Assembly: GCF_024399335.1 (NCBI RefSeq)
Contig: NZ_CP075339.1
Location: forward strand, 3,348,001-3,412,000
DNA from: Leucobacter aridicollis
GTDB taxonomy: Bacteria > Actinomycetota > Actinomycetes > Actinomycetales > Microbacteriaceae
DNA: 64,000 bases
Direction: 5' to 3'
The translations under genes were made by a program, and so were the position numbers. Position 1 is the stretch's first letter; each line of letters starts with the position of its first letter. Of the stretch, positions 8,719 to 18,160 are shown in pieces. Under the pieces are notes generated by a model. That model did no database searches, was not told the origin of the DNA, and worked only from the letters and a program-made list of their open reading frames with translations.

Positions 8719-9756
8719 ATGACGCAGTCACCCTCCAGCCTGACCTGGATCCACACCACCGACTACCACACGGCCGGTGAGCCGTTCCGCATCGTCCATG
8801 AGGGGCTCCCCGAGCTTCCCGGGGAAACGGTCGGGGAGCGTCGCATCGCGGCGATCGACAATGCGAACGGGGTCGACGATCTTCGGGCGCTGCTCTGCAA
8901 CGAACCGCGCGGCCACGCAGACATGTACGGCGGCTTCATCACCCCGCCCGACGACGAGGGCGCGGCGTTCGGCGTGCTCTTCTGGCATAAGGACGGCTTC
9001 TCGACGGCCTGCGGGCACGGCACCATCGCGCTCGGCGTGTGGGCAACCGATACCGGCCTCGTCGAGAGCGACCCCGACGGTATTACCGAGGTCGTCATCG
9101 ACGTACCCTCGGGCCGCGTCGCCGCGCTCATTGAGCGCTCGGGGGGCAAGCTCGTGGGCGCGACCTTCAGAAACGTCGCCTCGCACGTCATCGCGCGCGG
9201 CGTTTCAGTGCAGACCTCGCGCGGCGAAGTGACAGCTGACTTCAGCTATTCAGGCGCGATCTACGCGTCAGTGCGCGCGCAAGATCTCGGCCTGTCGGTC
9301 GAGCCCGAACAGTACACCGAGCTCATCGCGCTCGGCCGTGAGATCAAGTGGGCACTCAACGAGTCGCCCGAAGCGCAGTTCGCCGACGACCCCCGCCTGT
9401 CTGGCGTCTACGGCACGATCCTCTGGGACGACCTCGGCCGCGGCGACGACGGACCCAAGCAACGCAACATCACAGTCTTCGCTGACGGTGAGGTCGACCG
9501 CTCCCCCTGCGGGTCGGGCACGGGCGCGCGCGTCGCTCTCCTCGCCGACAGCGGGATCCTTGGCGCCACCGAAACACTCGAGCACCGTTCCATCGTCGAC
9601 ACAGTGTTTTCGGCACGATGGGAGGCTGGCGAGGCGCGCGCCGATGGCACCGCGACGGTGATTCCGCTCGTCACGGGCACCGCGTACCAGACCGGCGAAC
9701 ACCGGTTCATGCTCGACCCTGCCGACGACCTCGGCACCGGATTCACCCTGCGCTAA
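8719..9756 (+). CDS. Proline racemase-superfamily epimerase/racemase
   Basis: This 345-residue protein has both catalytic cysteines of the proline racemase fold: C98 in STACGHGT and C264 in DRSPCGSGT. Cys/Cys members act as proline racemases or 4-hydroxyproline 2-epimerases, whereas trans-3-hydroxyproline dehydratases have Thr at the second position. The first motif (GFSTACGH) looks more like the dehydratase branch (STMCGH) than like classical racemases (NMCGH), so the exact reaction is open. It follows putP and precedes an FCD GntR gene, which fits conversion of D-proline or a hydroxyproline isomer for the proline pathway. It differs clearly from the second family member at 24724. Confidence 0.85.
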   Translation: MTQSPSSLTWIHTTDYHTAGEPFRIVHEGLPELPGETVGERRIAAIDNANGVDDLRALLCNEPRGHADMYGGFITPPDDEGAAFGVLFWHKDGFSTACGHGTIALGVWATDTGLVESDPDGITEVVIDVPSGRVAALIERSGGKLVGATFRNVASHVIARGVSVQTSRGEVTADFSYSGAIYASVRAQDLGLSVEPEQYTELIALGREIKWALNESPEAQFADDPRLSGVYGTILWDDLGRGDDGPKQRNITVFADGEVDRSPCGSGTGARVALLADSGILGATETLEHRSIVDTVFSARWEAGEARADGTATVIPLVTGTAYQTGEHRFMLDPADDLGTGFTLR

Positions 9757-9770
9757 ACACTCATCCAAGG

Positions 9771-9803
9771 CAAGTGGCCGGAGGGGTTTCTTCCGGCCAC
9801 TTG
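9771..9803 (+). terminator. Hairpin after racemase-superfamily gene
   Basis: CAAGTGGCCGGA pairs perfectly with TCCGGCCACTTG across a 9-base loop, 15 bases after the stop codon. No U-tract follows. It separates the enzyme gene from the downstream GntR gene. Confidence 0.6.
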
Positions 9804-9873
9804 CTGCCTCCTCAGCGCTGTCACGGGCTGCGCGGTATAGAGTTTCTGCCACGAGAGTGGAGAGGCAACGCCT

Positions 9874-10584
9874 GTGATCGAGATGCTACGGTTCCCGCCA
9901 AAGACGTTGCGGGAACAGGCGCTCGTCGAGCTGCGATCGCTCCTCGTGTCAGGCGCGCTGAAGCCGGGAGAGGTCTACTCGGCGACAGCGATCGCCGCAG
10001 AGCTTGGAGTCTCACACGGACCCGTGCGCGAGGCGATGCTGTCGCTCGTGAACGACGGCATGATGGAGGTCGTACGCAACCGCGGGTTCCGGGTCGTCAC
10101 GATCAGCCGGCGCGATCGTGAGAACATCGCCGAGATTCGAACGCTTCTCGAAGTGCCGTCGATGATGAAGCTTGCGGGCTCACCCCTGGTGCGTGAGCGC
10201 GCCGACGAATTCTCCACGATCGTCGACAAGTTCTTCGCTGCCGCCGAAGACGAAGACATCCTGGCCTTCTTCGACGCAGACCGAGAGTTCCACCTTGGTC
10301 TTCTCGCGCTGCTCGACAACGCACGTCTCACCGAATTCATTGGCACCCTGCGCGACCAAACCAGACAGTACGGAATCTACGAGCTCGCGGTGCGGGGAGA
10401 GCTCGCGGCCTCGGCGCAGGATCACCGAAACATCCTCGACGCGCTCTTAGACGGCGACGTGGAGGCCGTCGAGCGGCTCATGCTCGGCCACCTCCAATAC
10501 CTGCGGTGGAGCCGGTGGACGTTTCCGGACCTTGAGGCCTCTGTGGAGCCCGACGTGGAGGGCACGGAAGCGGGCCCCCGTTAA
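9874..10584 (+). CDS. GntR-family regulator with FCD domain
   Basis: This 236-residue protein has a GntR winged helix (about residues 10-75, AAELGVSHGPVREAML) and an FCD ligand domain (about 85-215). It is similar along its length to the GntR protein at 26727, sharing for example IRTLLEVPSMM with IRLLLEPPSMP, and both sit in blocks with a proline racemase-superfamily enzyme. GTG is used as start with GGAGAGG about 9 bases upstream. It probably controls the preceding enzyme, putP or the convergent amidohydrolase, in response to an imino acid. Its stop overlaps that of the amidohydrolase by 4 bases in tail-to-tail orientation. Confidence 0.87.
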   Translation: MIEMLRFPPKTLREQALVELRSLLVSGALKPGEVYSATAIAAELGVSHGPVREAMLSLVNDGMMEVVRNRGFRVVTISRRDRENIAEIRTLLEVPSMMKLAGSPLVRERADEFSTIVDKFFAAAEDEDILAFFDADREFHLGLLALLDNARLTEFIGTLRDQTRQYGIYELAVRGELAASAQDHRNILDALLDGDVEAVERLMLGHLQYLRWSRWTFPDLEASVEPDVEGTEAGPR

Positions 10585-11765
10585 TCGATCGCGCGGCCGC
10601 CCTGAACGATCGCGAGCCGAGCTGCGGGCTCCGAGAGCGCTGCCGCGACCTCGAGCGGGTTCTCAGAGAGCAGCAGGGCGTCGCCGTAGCTGCCTGGCAC
10701 GAGCGAGCCGGCCCGCACGTCGCCGATGAGCGCCGCGTTCACCTCGGTGAGCGAGCGAATCGTCTCAGCCGGGCCCGCTGCCTCCGTCTGGAGTTTCACG
10801 CCGCGAAGCTGGTCGTCTTCAAGGTCACCCATGAGGTCGCTGCCGAAGCCGACCTGCACACCTGCGGCGAGCGCGAGCTGTACTGCCTCTTGCCCCTTCG
10901 AGAGGACCTCGGAGTTCTTCGCGAGCGAGATCTCATTCAGCCCGATCTCGGCGCCGCGTCGATCCATTGCATCGTAGGCGGCGAGGGTTGGCACAAGGAA
11001 GGCGCCCTTCGCGGCCATGGCCTCGGCGGTTACGGAGTCGATGAGGTTGCCGTGTTCGATCGAACGCACCCCGTTCTCGATCGAGTGCATCACGGCCTCA
11101 GAGGAGTATGCGTGTGCTGCGACATAGCTGCCGCGGCGGGCGGCCTCTTCGGTGACGGCCCGCACCTCCTCCGGTGAATACTGCGGGATGCGGAGCGGGT
11201 CGGCGAGCGAGAAGACGCCGCCCGAGGTCATGATCTTGATCGCGTGCGCGCCCGTGCGCAGGCGGTTCCGCACTGCAAGCCGGAGCGCGTCGACACCATC
11301 GACGACCTCACACATATGGCCGTGCGAAAAGCAGATGTCGACGTGCTCTGCGCGAGGGTCGCCGTGGCCACCCGTCTGGCTCAGCGCCGGCCCGGTGAAG
11401 AGGTAGCGGGGCGAGTTGAACAGGGAAGCGTCAATGGCGCGCGCGAGACCGATGTCTCCGCCAGCTACGTCGCGCACCGTCGTGAAACCACGCTTCAGCG
11501 CTTTCTCAAGCCTGCGGGTGCCGTTGATTGCGGCGTAGCTGAGCGGACCGCGCTCGTTCTCGAGACCGTCCATGCTTGTCGCGTAAGCGTGGAAGTGCGC
11601 GTCGATGAGCCCCGGTAGCAGCCAGCCACCTCTCGCATCGAGCTGTTCGGCGCCTTCAACCGGCGTATCGACCACAAGCCCGTCGGCAATATGCACATCG
11701 CGCGGGGCGAAGCCGTTGCCGTCCCACACCTGCGCGCCAAGAATCGAAAGCGATTGCGTCTTCAA
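10581..11765 (-). CDS. Metal-dependent amidohydrolase, prolidase-like
   Basis: This 394-residue protein is an amidohydrolase-superfamily enzyme with a complete binuclear metal site: H57 and H59 in DAHFHA, K177 in IKIMTSGG (the lysine normally carboxylated), H218 in AAHAYS, H238 in IEHGN and D310 in GSDLMG. This subfamily includes cytoplasmic Xaa-Pro or Xaa-Arg/Lys dipeptidases and carboxypeptidases. Placement beside putA, putP and a racemase suggests release of proline or hydroxyproline from dipeptides. Hydrolysis of a cyclic imide is an alternative, since the hydantoinase operon lies just upstream. The two are separated by a strong terminator, so they are separate transcripts. Confidence 0.8.
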   Translation of the reverse strand: MKTQSLSILGAQVWDGNGFAPRDVHIADGLVVDTPVEGAEQLDARGGWLLPGLIDAHFHAYATSMDGLENERGPLSYAAINGTRRLEKALKRGFTTVRDVAGGDIGLARAIDASLFNSPRYLFTGPALSQTGGHGDPRAEHVDICFSHGHMCEVVDGVDALRLAVRNRLRTGAHAIKIMTSGGVFSLADPLRIPQYSPEEVRAVTEEAARRGSYVAAHAYSSEAVMHSIENGVRSIEHGNLIDSVTAEAMAAKGAFLVPTLAAYDAMDRRGAEIGLNEISLAKNSEVLSKGQEAVQLALAAGVQVGFGSDLMGDLEDDQLRGVKLQTEAAGPAETIRSLTEVNAALIGDVRAGSLVPGSYGDALLLSENPLEVAAALSEPAARLAIVQGGRAID

Positions 11766-11818
11766 CGTGTCTCCTCCATGTGACGGCAGACAAATCCTGC
11801 CCTTGGTGAATTCTGTCA

Positions 11819-11852
11819 GATAGGTGTCGCGGGTAGGCCCGCGACACCTATC
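11819..11852 (-). terminator. Strong hairpin after hyuB
   Basis: A perfect 15-bp stem (GATAGGTGTCGCGGG with its complement) closes on a 4-base loop, 10 bases past the hyuB stop. It ends the hydantoinase operon and isolates the amidohydrolase gene. Confidence 0.75.
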
Positions 11853-11862
11853 ACCGAGTGTG

Positions 11863-13569
11863 CTAGCGAGCGCGCACCGCCGCGGTGGCGGCCTCGTCGA
11901 CTACAAAATCTGCCCCAATCACGACCCCGTAGTCTCGGGTGGCAGACTCTGGCGAAACAAACCCGTTGCGCACGTCGCGGGCGACCGCAGCTGGGTCCCG
12001 CTCAAGCGGATTACCGTAGCCACCACCGCCACCCGTTGCGTTGACGAGCACATCACCGGCGTCGAGATGGTTGTAGCTTCCACCCTGAATCACTTCGCGT
12101 GGGGTGCCCGGGTTGAGCACAATTTGATTGGGCTGGCCCTCGGCGCCTCCCGCGATCGACCACGGCGCGGTCTTCGTTTTGTAGACCAGGCAGATGCCTG
12201 TCGCAGGCGCGGTAAAGCGGTACGTACGGGTGACTCCGACGCCGCCGCGGAACTTTCCCGCCCCACCCGTGTCTGGCCGGTAGCCGTAGTGGTCGATAAT
12301 CATCGAGGATTTTGTTTCGAGCACCTCGACGGGGTTGTTGCGGCACCCTGGCTCCGACAGGTGCATAATGCCGTCTTCACCGTCATGGTGGGCGGTGCCA
12401 CCGTAGCCGACGGCCTCGTTCGTAGCTTCTTGCCAAGGCTCACCGGTGCGGGGATTCACGCCGAGGCCCATCATCGAGCACACATCTCCGCCAGAGCAGG
12501 CTGGGACGAGGTCGGGCATCCCCTGCGAAAGTGCCTTCAGGATCACTTCGCCCGCGAGCAGCCCAGTCCACAGCGTAAACGTCGGCATCGGCGGAACCGC
12601 GTGCATCACTGAACCGGGAACGGTGACGACGCGCAGCGGCGCGAAGTTCCCCGCGACAACAGGGGAATCGGGTGTAGTGAGCGACTTAAAGATGAGACTT
12701 GATAGCGCCTCAGTCTGTCCGACGGGGAGGTTGATAGGCCCCTCGACGTTGTCAGCTGAACCGGTCCAGTCGACGACCATTTCTTCATCGGTCACGGTCA
12801 CCGTGCACTGGAGTTTCACCAGCTGATCCTTCGATATGCCGTCGTCGTCAACGTAGTCGACCGCTGTCCAGGTACCCTTGGGCAGCTTCTTGAGAGCAAG
12901 CTTCGCCAGACGCTCACCGTGCTCATTGATGGTGTTCATCGCCTCCTCGAGGACGGCAACACCGTACTTCGCCGCAAGTTCCTGTGTCCGCTTGACACCG
13001 GTCACGCACGCTGAGACTTGCGCTTGGATATCGCCAATCGTGTGCTTCGGCATGCGGCTGTTGAACCTGACGATGTTAAACACATCGTCGTTCTTCACGC
13101 CTCGACGGTAGAGCTTTGATGCGGGCATCACCAGCCCCTCTTGCGAGCGGTCCGTGGAATCGAGCACGTACCCTGGATCCTTTTGATGCAGGTCGGTGAT
13201 GTGGACGCGGCATGAGGCGAAACCGATGAGCTTGTCCTCTGCATGAATCGGCGCGAACACGAGGGGGTCAAGCGTGTGTGCGCTCGACCAGTAGGGGTAG
13301 TTGATGATGAACACGTCTCCGGGTTCCATCGCATCAACCCCGAGAAAATCCATCGAATGCTTGATTCCCGCGTCGTTGCCACGCGTGAACACCGCGATGC
13401 CGGGAGCATCCGCGACAACGTCTCCGTTCGCATCATGGATGCCAATACCGTAGTCGTGGATCTCGTAGACCACAGTGTTATAAGCCGTCCGGCAGAGGTT
13501 TCTGGCGATCTCTTCGGCCGCTGCGAGGAGGCCGTGCCTGATGATCTCGGTGGTGATTGCGTCAGCCAT
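11863..13569 (-). CDS. hyuB: Hydantoinase B / oxoprolinase family subunit
   Basis: This 568-residue protein is the HyuB-type subunit of ATP-dependent N-methylhydantoinase/5-oxoprolinase enzymes. Recognisable patches are EIARNLCRTAYNTVVYE, DAPGIAVFTRGNDAG, EPGDVFIINYPY and the C-terminal glycine-rich AGKFRGGVGVTRTY. With HyuA it should open a cyclic amide or imide ring at the cost of ATP, or carboxylate a ketone as in acetophenone carboxylase. The ATG at 13569 has AGAAGGGAG about 8 bases upstream and begins just before the hyuA stop context; a longer reading to 13695 would overlap hyuA and is unlikely. Substrate is unknown. Confidence 0.9.
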   Translation of the reverse strand: MADAITTEIIRHGLLAAAEEIARNLCRTAYNTVVYEIHDYGIGIHDANGDVVADAPGIAVFTRGNDAGIKHSMDFLGVDAMEPGDVFIINYPYWSSAHTLDPLVFAPIHAEDKLIGFASCRVHITDLHQKDPGYVLDSTDRSQEGLVMPASKLYRRGVKNDDVFNIVRFNSRMPKHTIGDIQAQVSACVTGVKRTQELAAKYGVAVLEEAMNTINEHGERLAKLALKKLPKGTWTAVDYVDDDGISKDQLVKLQCTVTVTDEEMVVDWTGSADNVEGPINLPVGQTEALSSLIFKSLTTPDSPVVAGNFAPLRVVTVPGSVMHAVPPMPTFTLWTGLLAGEVILKALSQGMPDLVPACSGGDVCSMMGLGVNPRTGEPWQEATNEAVGYGGTAHHDGEDGIMHLSEPGCRNNPVEVLETKSSMIIDHYGYRPDTGGAGKFRGGVGVTRTYRFTAPATGICLVYKTKTAPWSIAGGAEGQPNQIVLNPGTPREVIQGGSYNHLDAGDVLVNATGGGGGYGNPLERDPAAVARDVRNGFVSPESATRDYGVVIGADFVVDEAATAAVRAR

Positions 13570-13570
13570 C

Positions 13571-15610
13571 TCAGGCTCCCTTCTGAATTGAAATGACGAG
13601 TTCGCCGTAGCTGCCGACCTCGAGTCGGTCACCCGCGTGCAGCACGGTAGTCGCCGTGTGTTCCGTAACGACGGCAGGCCCTTCGATGACATCACCGGCG
13701 AGCAGCTCTTCCCGAGCTACGAGCGAGTACTCGGCCTCACTCTCGTCGGGGAGCGTCACAACACGAGTCGTGGTGGGATAACTCTCCCCTGCCGGTCGGG
13801 CGGCAACCCGCGGCAGGTCTGGCTTGTCGACGATGCCAACCGCGTGCAGCCGGAGCGTCGTGATCTCGATGGGGTCGTCCATAGTGTGCCCGTACTGCCG
13901 GAGGTGAAGCCTGTCGAACTCTCCACGAATGGCTGTACGCGGGTCAGCACCGTCGGCCGGGTAGTCGACCGTCACCGAGTGCTCCTGACCCGAGTACCGT
14001 ACGGCGACGACTCTGTTAAACGCGCGACGCTCGGCACCGAACCCCTCGAGCTCGAGCGCTTCGGCGGCCTCCGCCTCCATGTCGGCGTAGAGTGCGTCGG
14101 CGGCGGCAGCGTCGAGCTCATCGAGCGCCTGGATCGTCGTCCGCGAATAGTCGTGCTGAACGTCGGCCATGAGCATGCCGAGCGCGGAGAACGCCCCCTG
14201 CCCCGGCGGCACGATGACTTCGGGAACCCCCAGCTCCCGCGCCACGTCGACGGCAACGAGCCCGCCGCCGCCGCCGAATGAAAGCAGAGCGAAGTCCTTG
14301 GGATCGTGGCCAAGCTCAATGGTGATTGCCCGCACCGCACCGACAATCTTGGTGTTCGAGATCTGCACCATGCCGCGCGCAAGCTGCGTGACGGACAGGC
14401 CAAGAGTCTCGGCGATCGGCTCAAGCGCCGAGATGGACTTGTCGCGCGCCAGCGTCAACTCCCCGCCGAGCGGTGTGTCGACGCCGAGGTAGCCGATAGC
14501 GAGCGCTGCATCTGTGAACGTCGGTTGTGTGCCTCCGCGCCCGTATGCAGCGGGACCGGGGACTGCGCCGGCACTCTTCGGCCCGACCTGTAGCGCACCT
14601 GCTTCATCGAGGTAGCCGAGCGAACCGCCGCCAGCGCCAATCGTGTGAATATAGAGCGACGGCGTGTTGATGGGGAGGCCCTCGAACTCGGCGCCGTGAT
14701 AGAGCACAGGCGCACTGTCCAGCACGAGGGATGCGTCGAGACTGGTACCGCCCATATCAATTGTGATGAGGTTCGGCCGATCGATCAGTCGCGAGAATCC
14801 GCCGGCGCCAACGACGCCCCCTGCTGGACCGGAGAGGATCAAGTTCACCGGCTGTTCGCGGGCCGCCGATGCGGTCATAGCGCCGCCGCCAGAGCGTGAC
14901 ATCAGGAACCGGCCCTCGAAACCGCGTTCAGCGAGTTCATCCTCGAGGGCGCGGAGGTAGCTTCGCATGATGGGTTTGATGTAGGCGTCGAGCACCGCAG
15001 TGCTTGTGCGCTCGTATTCGCGATACTCGCGTGAGAGCTCGTTCGAGAGCGTCACCTCAACCCCTGGCGCCTCCTCCTCGAGGATCGTCCGCATCTGGAG
15101 CTCGTGCTCAGGGTTCGCGTACGCATGCAGGAACGCGACGGCGACCGCGTCGTAGCCGCGCTTCGCGATCTCCCGCGCGACTGCGCGAGCATCATCCTCA
15201 TCGAGCGGGGCCACCACACTGCCGTCAAACATACTGCGCTCAGTGACCTCGAAGGTGTCGTAGCGCTCCAGCAGTGGCTCCGGCTTCTGGTACGCGAAGT
15301 CGTACATAACGGTGCGGTCCGTACGCCCGAGGAGATAGACGTCTCGAAACCCGCGAGTACCGATGATGGCGATACGGGCGCCGGAACGGGTGAGCAGCGA
15401 GTTGAGGCCGAGGGTGGAACCGTGGTTGAACGTCTCGACCGTGCTGGGATCGGCCTCGGCTTTGTCAAACGCCGCGAGCACGCCCGCCGTCGGTTCCGAC
15501 GGCGTCGTCGGAACCTTTTCGAACCGCAGTTCGCCTGTTTCTGGCACAAGTTTCACTACGTCGGTAAAGGTGCCTCCGACATCGATCGCTACGCGAACCT
15601 GATGTGACAT
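13571..15610 (-). CDS. hyuA: Hydantoinase A / oxoprolinase family subunit
   Basis: This 679-residue protein is the ATP-binding HyuA-type subunit. The phosphate-binding loop DVGGTFTD is at residues 10-17, followed by FNHGSTLGLNSLLTR, LSREYREYERTSTAVLDAY, the actin-fold stretch GPAGGVVGAGG and TIDMGGTSLD. Length is normal for the family. It is directly followed by hyuB and preceded by the permease of a CUT2-type ABC importer about 35 bases upstream, so uptake and ring opening are encoded together. The family includes N-methylhydantoin, 5-oxoproline and acetone/acetophenone enzymes; I cannot choose between them from sequence. Confidence 0.92.
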   Translation of the reverse strand: MSHQVRVAIDVGGTFTDVVKLVPETGELRFEKVPTTPSEPTAGVLAAFDKAEADPSTVETFNHGSTLGLNSLLTRSGARIAIIGTRGFRDVYLLGRTDRTVMYDFAYQKPEPLLERYDTFEVTERSMFDGSVVAPLDEDDARAVAREIAKRGYDAVAVAFLHAYANPEHELQMRTILEEEAPGVEVTLSNELSREYREYERTSTAVLDAYIKPIMRSYLRALEDELAERGFEGRFLMSRSGGGAMTASAAREQPVNLILSGPAGGVVGAGGFSRLIDRPNLITIDMGGTSLDASLVLDSAPVLYHGAEFEGLPINTPSLYIHTIGAGGGSLGYLDEAGALQVGPKSAGAVPGPAAYGRGGTQPTFTDAALAIGYLGVDTPLGGELTLARDKSISALEPIAETLGLSVTQLARGMVQISNTKIVGAVRAITIELGHDPKDFALLSFGGGGGLVAVDVARELGVPEVIVPPGQGAFSALGMLMADVQHDYSRTTIQALDELDAAAADALYADMEAEAAEALELEGFGAERRAFNRVVAVRYSGQEHSVTVDYPADGADPRTAIRGEFDRLHLRQYGHTMDDPIEITTLRLHAVGIVDKPDLPRVAARPAGESYPTTTRVVTLPDESEAEYSLVAREELLAGDVIEGPAVVTEHTATTVLHAGDRLEVGSYGELVISIQKGA

Positions 15611-15644
15611 GAGATGTGTACTCCTGTGAATTGTTGGGGGTGGA

Positions 15645-16628
15645 CTATCGCTTGGTACGGCCGGCGGCTGCGAGGCCGACCGCTGCGAGAATGATGAAAC
15701 CGGTGACCATGTCCTTGAGCTGTGGGTTCAGATCGAGCAGGTCGAATCCGTTTCCGATCAGTGCGATCAGGAAGACGCCTGCAATCGAACGCCACACGGC
15801 CCCCACACCGCCGTAGATGCTCGTGCCGCCAAGGATCACCGCGGCGATCGCCGAGAGTTCGAGCCCGGCGCCGGCGAGGGGTTGCCCGGAGGCGATTCTG
15901 GAGACCCCGATGGCTGCTGCGGTACCAGCCGCGAGCCCCGAGAGCATGAAGACAAAGATTCGGGTGCGGGTGACGCTAATTCCAGAAAGCTCGGCGGCCT
16001 CCGCGTTGCCGCCAACGGCATAGACGTGACGGCCAAATACCGTTCGGGACAACAGCAGCCAGAACGCGCCGGCGATGACGATCATGACGAACACCGCGAC
16101 AAACACTCCGCCCACGCGGTCGCGCCCCAGCGCGGTGAATCCCGGAGTGGTGACCGTGATCAGGCTGCCACCGGTGATGAGTACCGCGATCGTCGTGAAG
16201 ATCATCGACGAGGCCAGCGTTGCGAGAAATGAATGGACCCGGAGTTTGGTGATCACGGCGCCGTTAAACGTGCCGAGAATGAGGCCGACCACCGGTGCTG
16301 CGGCGAGCGCGACCACGACGTTTCCAGTCGACACTGCGAGCCAGGCGGATACGACGCCAGCCACTCCATAGATCGCGCCCGTTGACAGGTCGAAGTTCCC
16401 CGACACGATCACGAAGGTACCCGCCGATGCAATGATCACCAGTGGAGCGTTCTGGTTCAGGATGTTGACGATGTTGCCGAACGTAAAGAACGACGGCGAC
16501 AGGATGGCTAGGGCAATGATGACCGCACCGAGCAGGATGAGAACGGCGTATTCGATTGCGATCTCGCCAAGCGAGAATCGCTTGCGTTCTCGCGTCTGCG
16601 TGGCGGTGGTGTTGGCAGCCTGGCTCAT
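15645..16628 (-). CDS. CUT2-type ABC transporter permease (RbsC-like)
   Basis: This 327-residue protein has about 8-10 hydrophobic segments and the RbsC-family patches ASAGTFVIVSGNFDLSTGAI near residue 80 and AAVILGGTSIYGGVGAV near 270. It forms the membrane channel with the double-domain ATPase encoded immediately upstream; their stop and start overlap by 4 bases. RbsC-type permeases usually carry pentoses, hexoses or autoinducer-2, but some carry purine nucleosides. Coupling to hyuAB suggests that this one imports the hydantoinase substrate. Confidence 0.9.
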   Translation of the reverse strand: MSQAANTTATQTRERKRFSLGEIAIEYAVLILLGAVIIALAILSPSFFTFGNIVNILNQNAPLVIIASAGTFVIVSGNFDLSTGAIYGVAGVVSAWLAVSTGNVVVALAAAPVVGLILGTFNGAVITKLRVHSFLATLASSMIFTTIAVLITGGSLITVTTPGFTALGRDRVGGVFVAVFVMIVIAGAFWLLLSRTVFGRHVYAVGGNAEAAELSGISVTRTRIFVFMLSGLAAGTAAAIGVSRIASGQPLAGAGLELSAIAAVILGGTSIYGGVGAVWRSIAGVFLIALIGNGFDLLDLNPQLKDMVTGFIILAAVGLAAAGRTKR

Positions 16629-18154
16629 GCTGCTGACTCCTCTTCAGAAGGAACGTGGAAGAGCTGGAACAGCACATCATCCACTGTGGTGTCGGCGGGA
16701 ATAATCTCTCCCATGGTCTTGCCGTCGGAGACGAGGTAGGCCCGGTGCGCGAGCTCCATGATTTCCTCGTGTTCCGACGAGATGAGCAGGATCCCGATGC
16801 CCTGCTCGGCGAGCCGTGCGATGAGCTCATAGATCGTGCGTTTAGCGCCAACATCGACGCCGCGGGTAGGCTCGTCGAGCACAATGACCCTCGGGTTCGT
16901 TGCGAGCGCCTTCGCAAGCAGCGCCTTCTGCTGGTTTCCGCCCGAGAACCACGAGACTGGAAGCTCGATGTTCGGCGGGCGCATCTCGAGCGCCCTCGCG
17001 AGCGATTCCGCATCCGCACGCTCCTTACGAAGTCGCACGACGCCCGAGGCTGAGACCGAGCGAAGGCTCGACAGCGATATGTTCTCTCGAACGGAACGCT
17101 GCAGCACGAGGCCGTCGCGATGACGGTCCTCCGAAACGAGCACGAATCCTCGCTCGATCGATGCACGTGGCGAGTGCTTGAGTACTTGATTGCCCGCAAT
17201 CTCCACTGTCCCCGCGCGCAGTCTGTCGACGCCAAAGATTGCGCGAGCGCACTCCGAGCGCCCACTACCAACGAGGCCGAGAAGCCCGACGACTTCGCCC
17301 GGTCGCACGACGAACGACATGTCGGCCACGCCGGTGTCGGTCGCGATTCCGTTTGCGACGAGCACGGGTGGGACCGCCGTATCGATCGGGGCCGGACGTT
17401 CGGGGTAAGCCTGACCGAGCGAACGGCCAAGCATCGCGGTCACCACGTCTTGTTTTGTCACCGCCGCGGCGTCGACGGTGTCGATCCGTCGGCCATCGCG
17501 CATGATGGTGATTCGGTCCGAGACGTTGAGCACTGAGTCGAGAAAGTGTGACACGTAGATGACGCAGCATCCTCGGTCACGAAGTGTGCGCATCAGCGCT
17601 TCGAGTTGCTCCATCTCTTTGGCGGTGAGAGACGATGTCGGCTCGTCCATCACGATGACTCGCGCGTCACGGGCGAGGGCCCGCATGATCTCGACCTTCT
17701 GCTGGTCGGCTATCCGCAAGTCGCGAACGCGCGCGTGCGGGTCGAGTCCAAAGCGGATCTCGGTTTCCAGGGCGGCGAAGCGCTCCGCCAGGTTGCGGCG
17801 TTCCCACCCCAACCGGTGCTGCTCTGTTCCCAGGAACACGTTTTGGGCGACGGAGAGGTCAGGCACGAGCGCGAGCTCTTGAGCGATCATGGCGATGCCG
17901 CGGCGCTGCGCGATCCCTGGATTCCACCGTTCGACCGGGGCTCCCTCCACAAGGAGCTCGCCCCAGTCTGCGGCGTAGATTCCGGCAATCACTTTGCCGA
18001 GCGTGGACTTGCCCGCACCATTTTCCCCGACGAACGCGTGAATCTCGCCCGACGACACGCTCAGCGACACCTCATTGAGCGCCTGGGTTCCACCAAAGCG
18101 CTTGCTGATCTCACGCAGCTCAACGAGCGGCGTGCGCTCCGGAGAAGTGTTCAT
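16625..18154 (-). CDS. CUT2-type ABC transporter ATPase (RbsA-like, two ABC domains)
   Basis: This 509-residue protein contains two ABC domains. The first has Walker A GENGAGKST, a weak signature LRIADQQ and Walker B VIVMDEPTSS. The second has the degenerate Walker A GLVGSGRSE, signature FSGGNQQK and Walker B VIVLDEPTRGVD. This split between a complete and an altered site is normal for RbsA/MglA ATPases. It lies between the binding protein gene and the permease gene, with a 4-base overlap to the latter, and energises uptake of the island's substrate. Confidence 0.92.
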   Translation of the reverse strand: MNTSPERTPLVELREISKRFGGTQALNEVSLSVSSGEIHAFVGENGAGKSTLGKVIAGIYAADWGELLVEGAPVERWNPGIAQRRGIAMIAQELALVPDLSVAQNVFLGTEQHRLGWERRNLAERFAALETEIRFGLDPHARVRDLRIADQQKVEIMRALARDARVIVMDEPTSSLTAKEMEQLEALMRTLRDRGCCVIYVSHFLDSVLNVSDRITIMRDGRRIDTVDAAAVTKQDVVTAMLGRSLGQAYPERPAPIDTAVPPVLVANGIATDTGVADMSFVVRPGEVVGLLGLVGSGRSECARAIFGVDRLRAGTVEIAGNQVLKHSPRASIERGFVLVSEDRHRDGLVLQRSVRENISLSSLRSVSASGVVRLRKERADAESLARALEMRPPNIELPVSWFSGGNQQKALLAKALATNPRVIVLDEPTRGVDVGAKRTIYELIARLAEQGIGILLISSEHEEIMELAHRAYLVSDGKTMGEIIPADTTVDDVLFQLFHVPSEEESAA

Positions 18155-18160
18155 CGTGAA

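Noticed and set aside
9874..11765. GntR and amidohydrolase as one operon
   Set aside because: They are on opposite strands and overlap tail to tail, so they cannot share a transcript.
13570..13695. Longer N-terminus for hyuB
   Set aside because: It would overlap the end of hyuA by over 100 bases and adds Arg-rich non-homologous sequence; ATG at 13569 has a good ribosome-binding site and begins at the family N-terminus.
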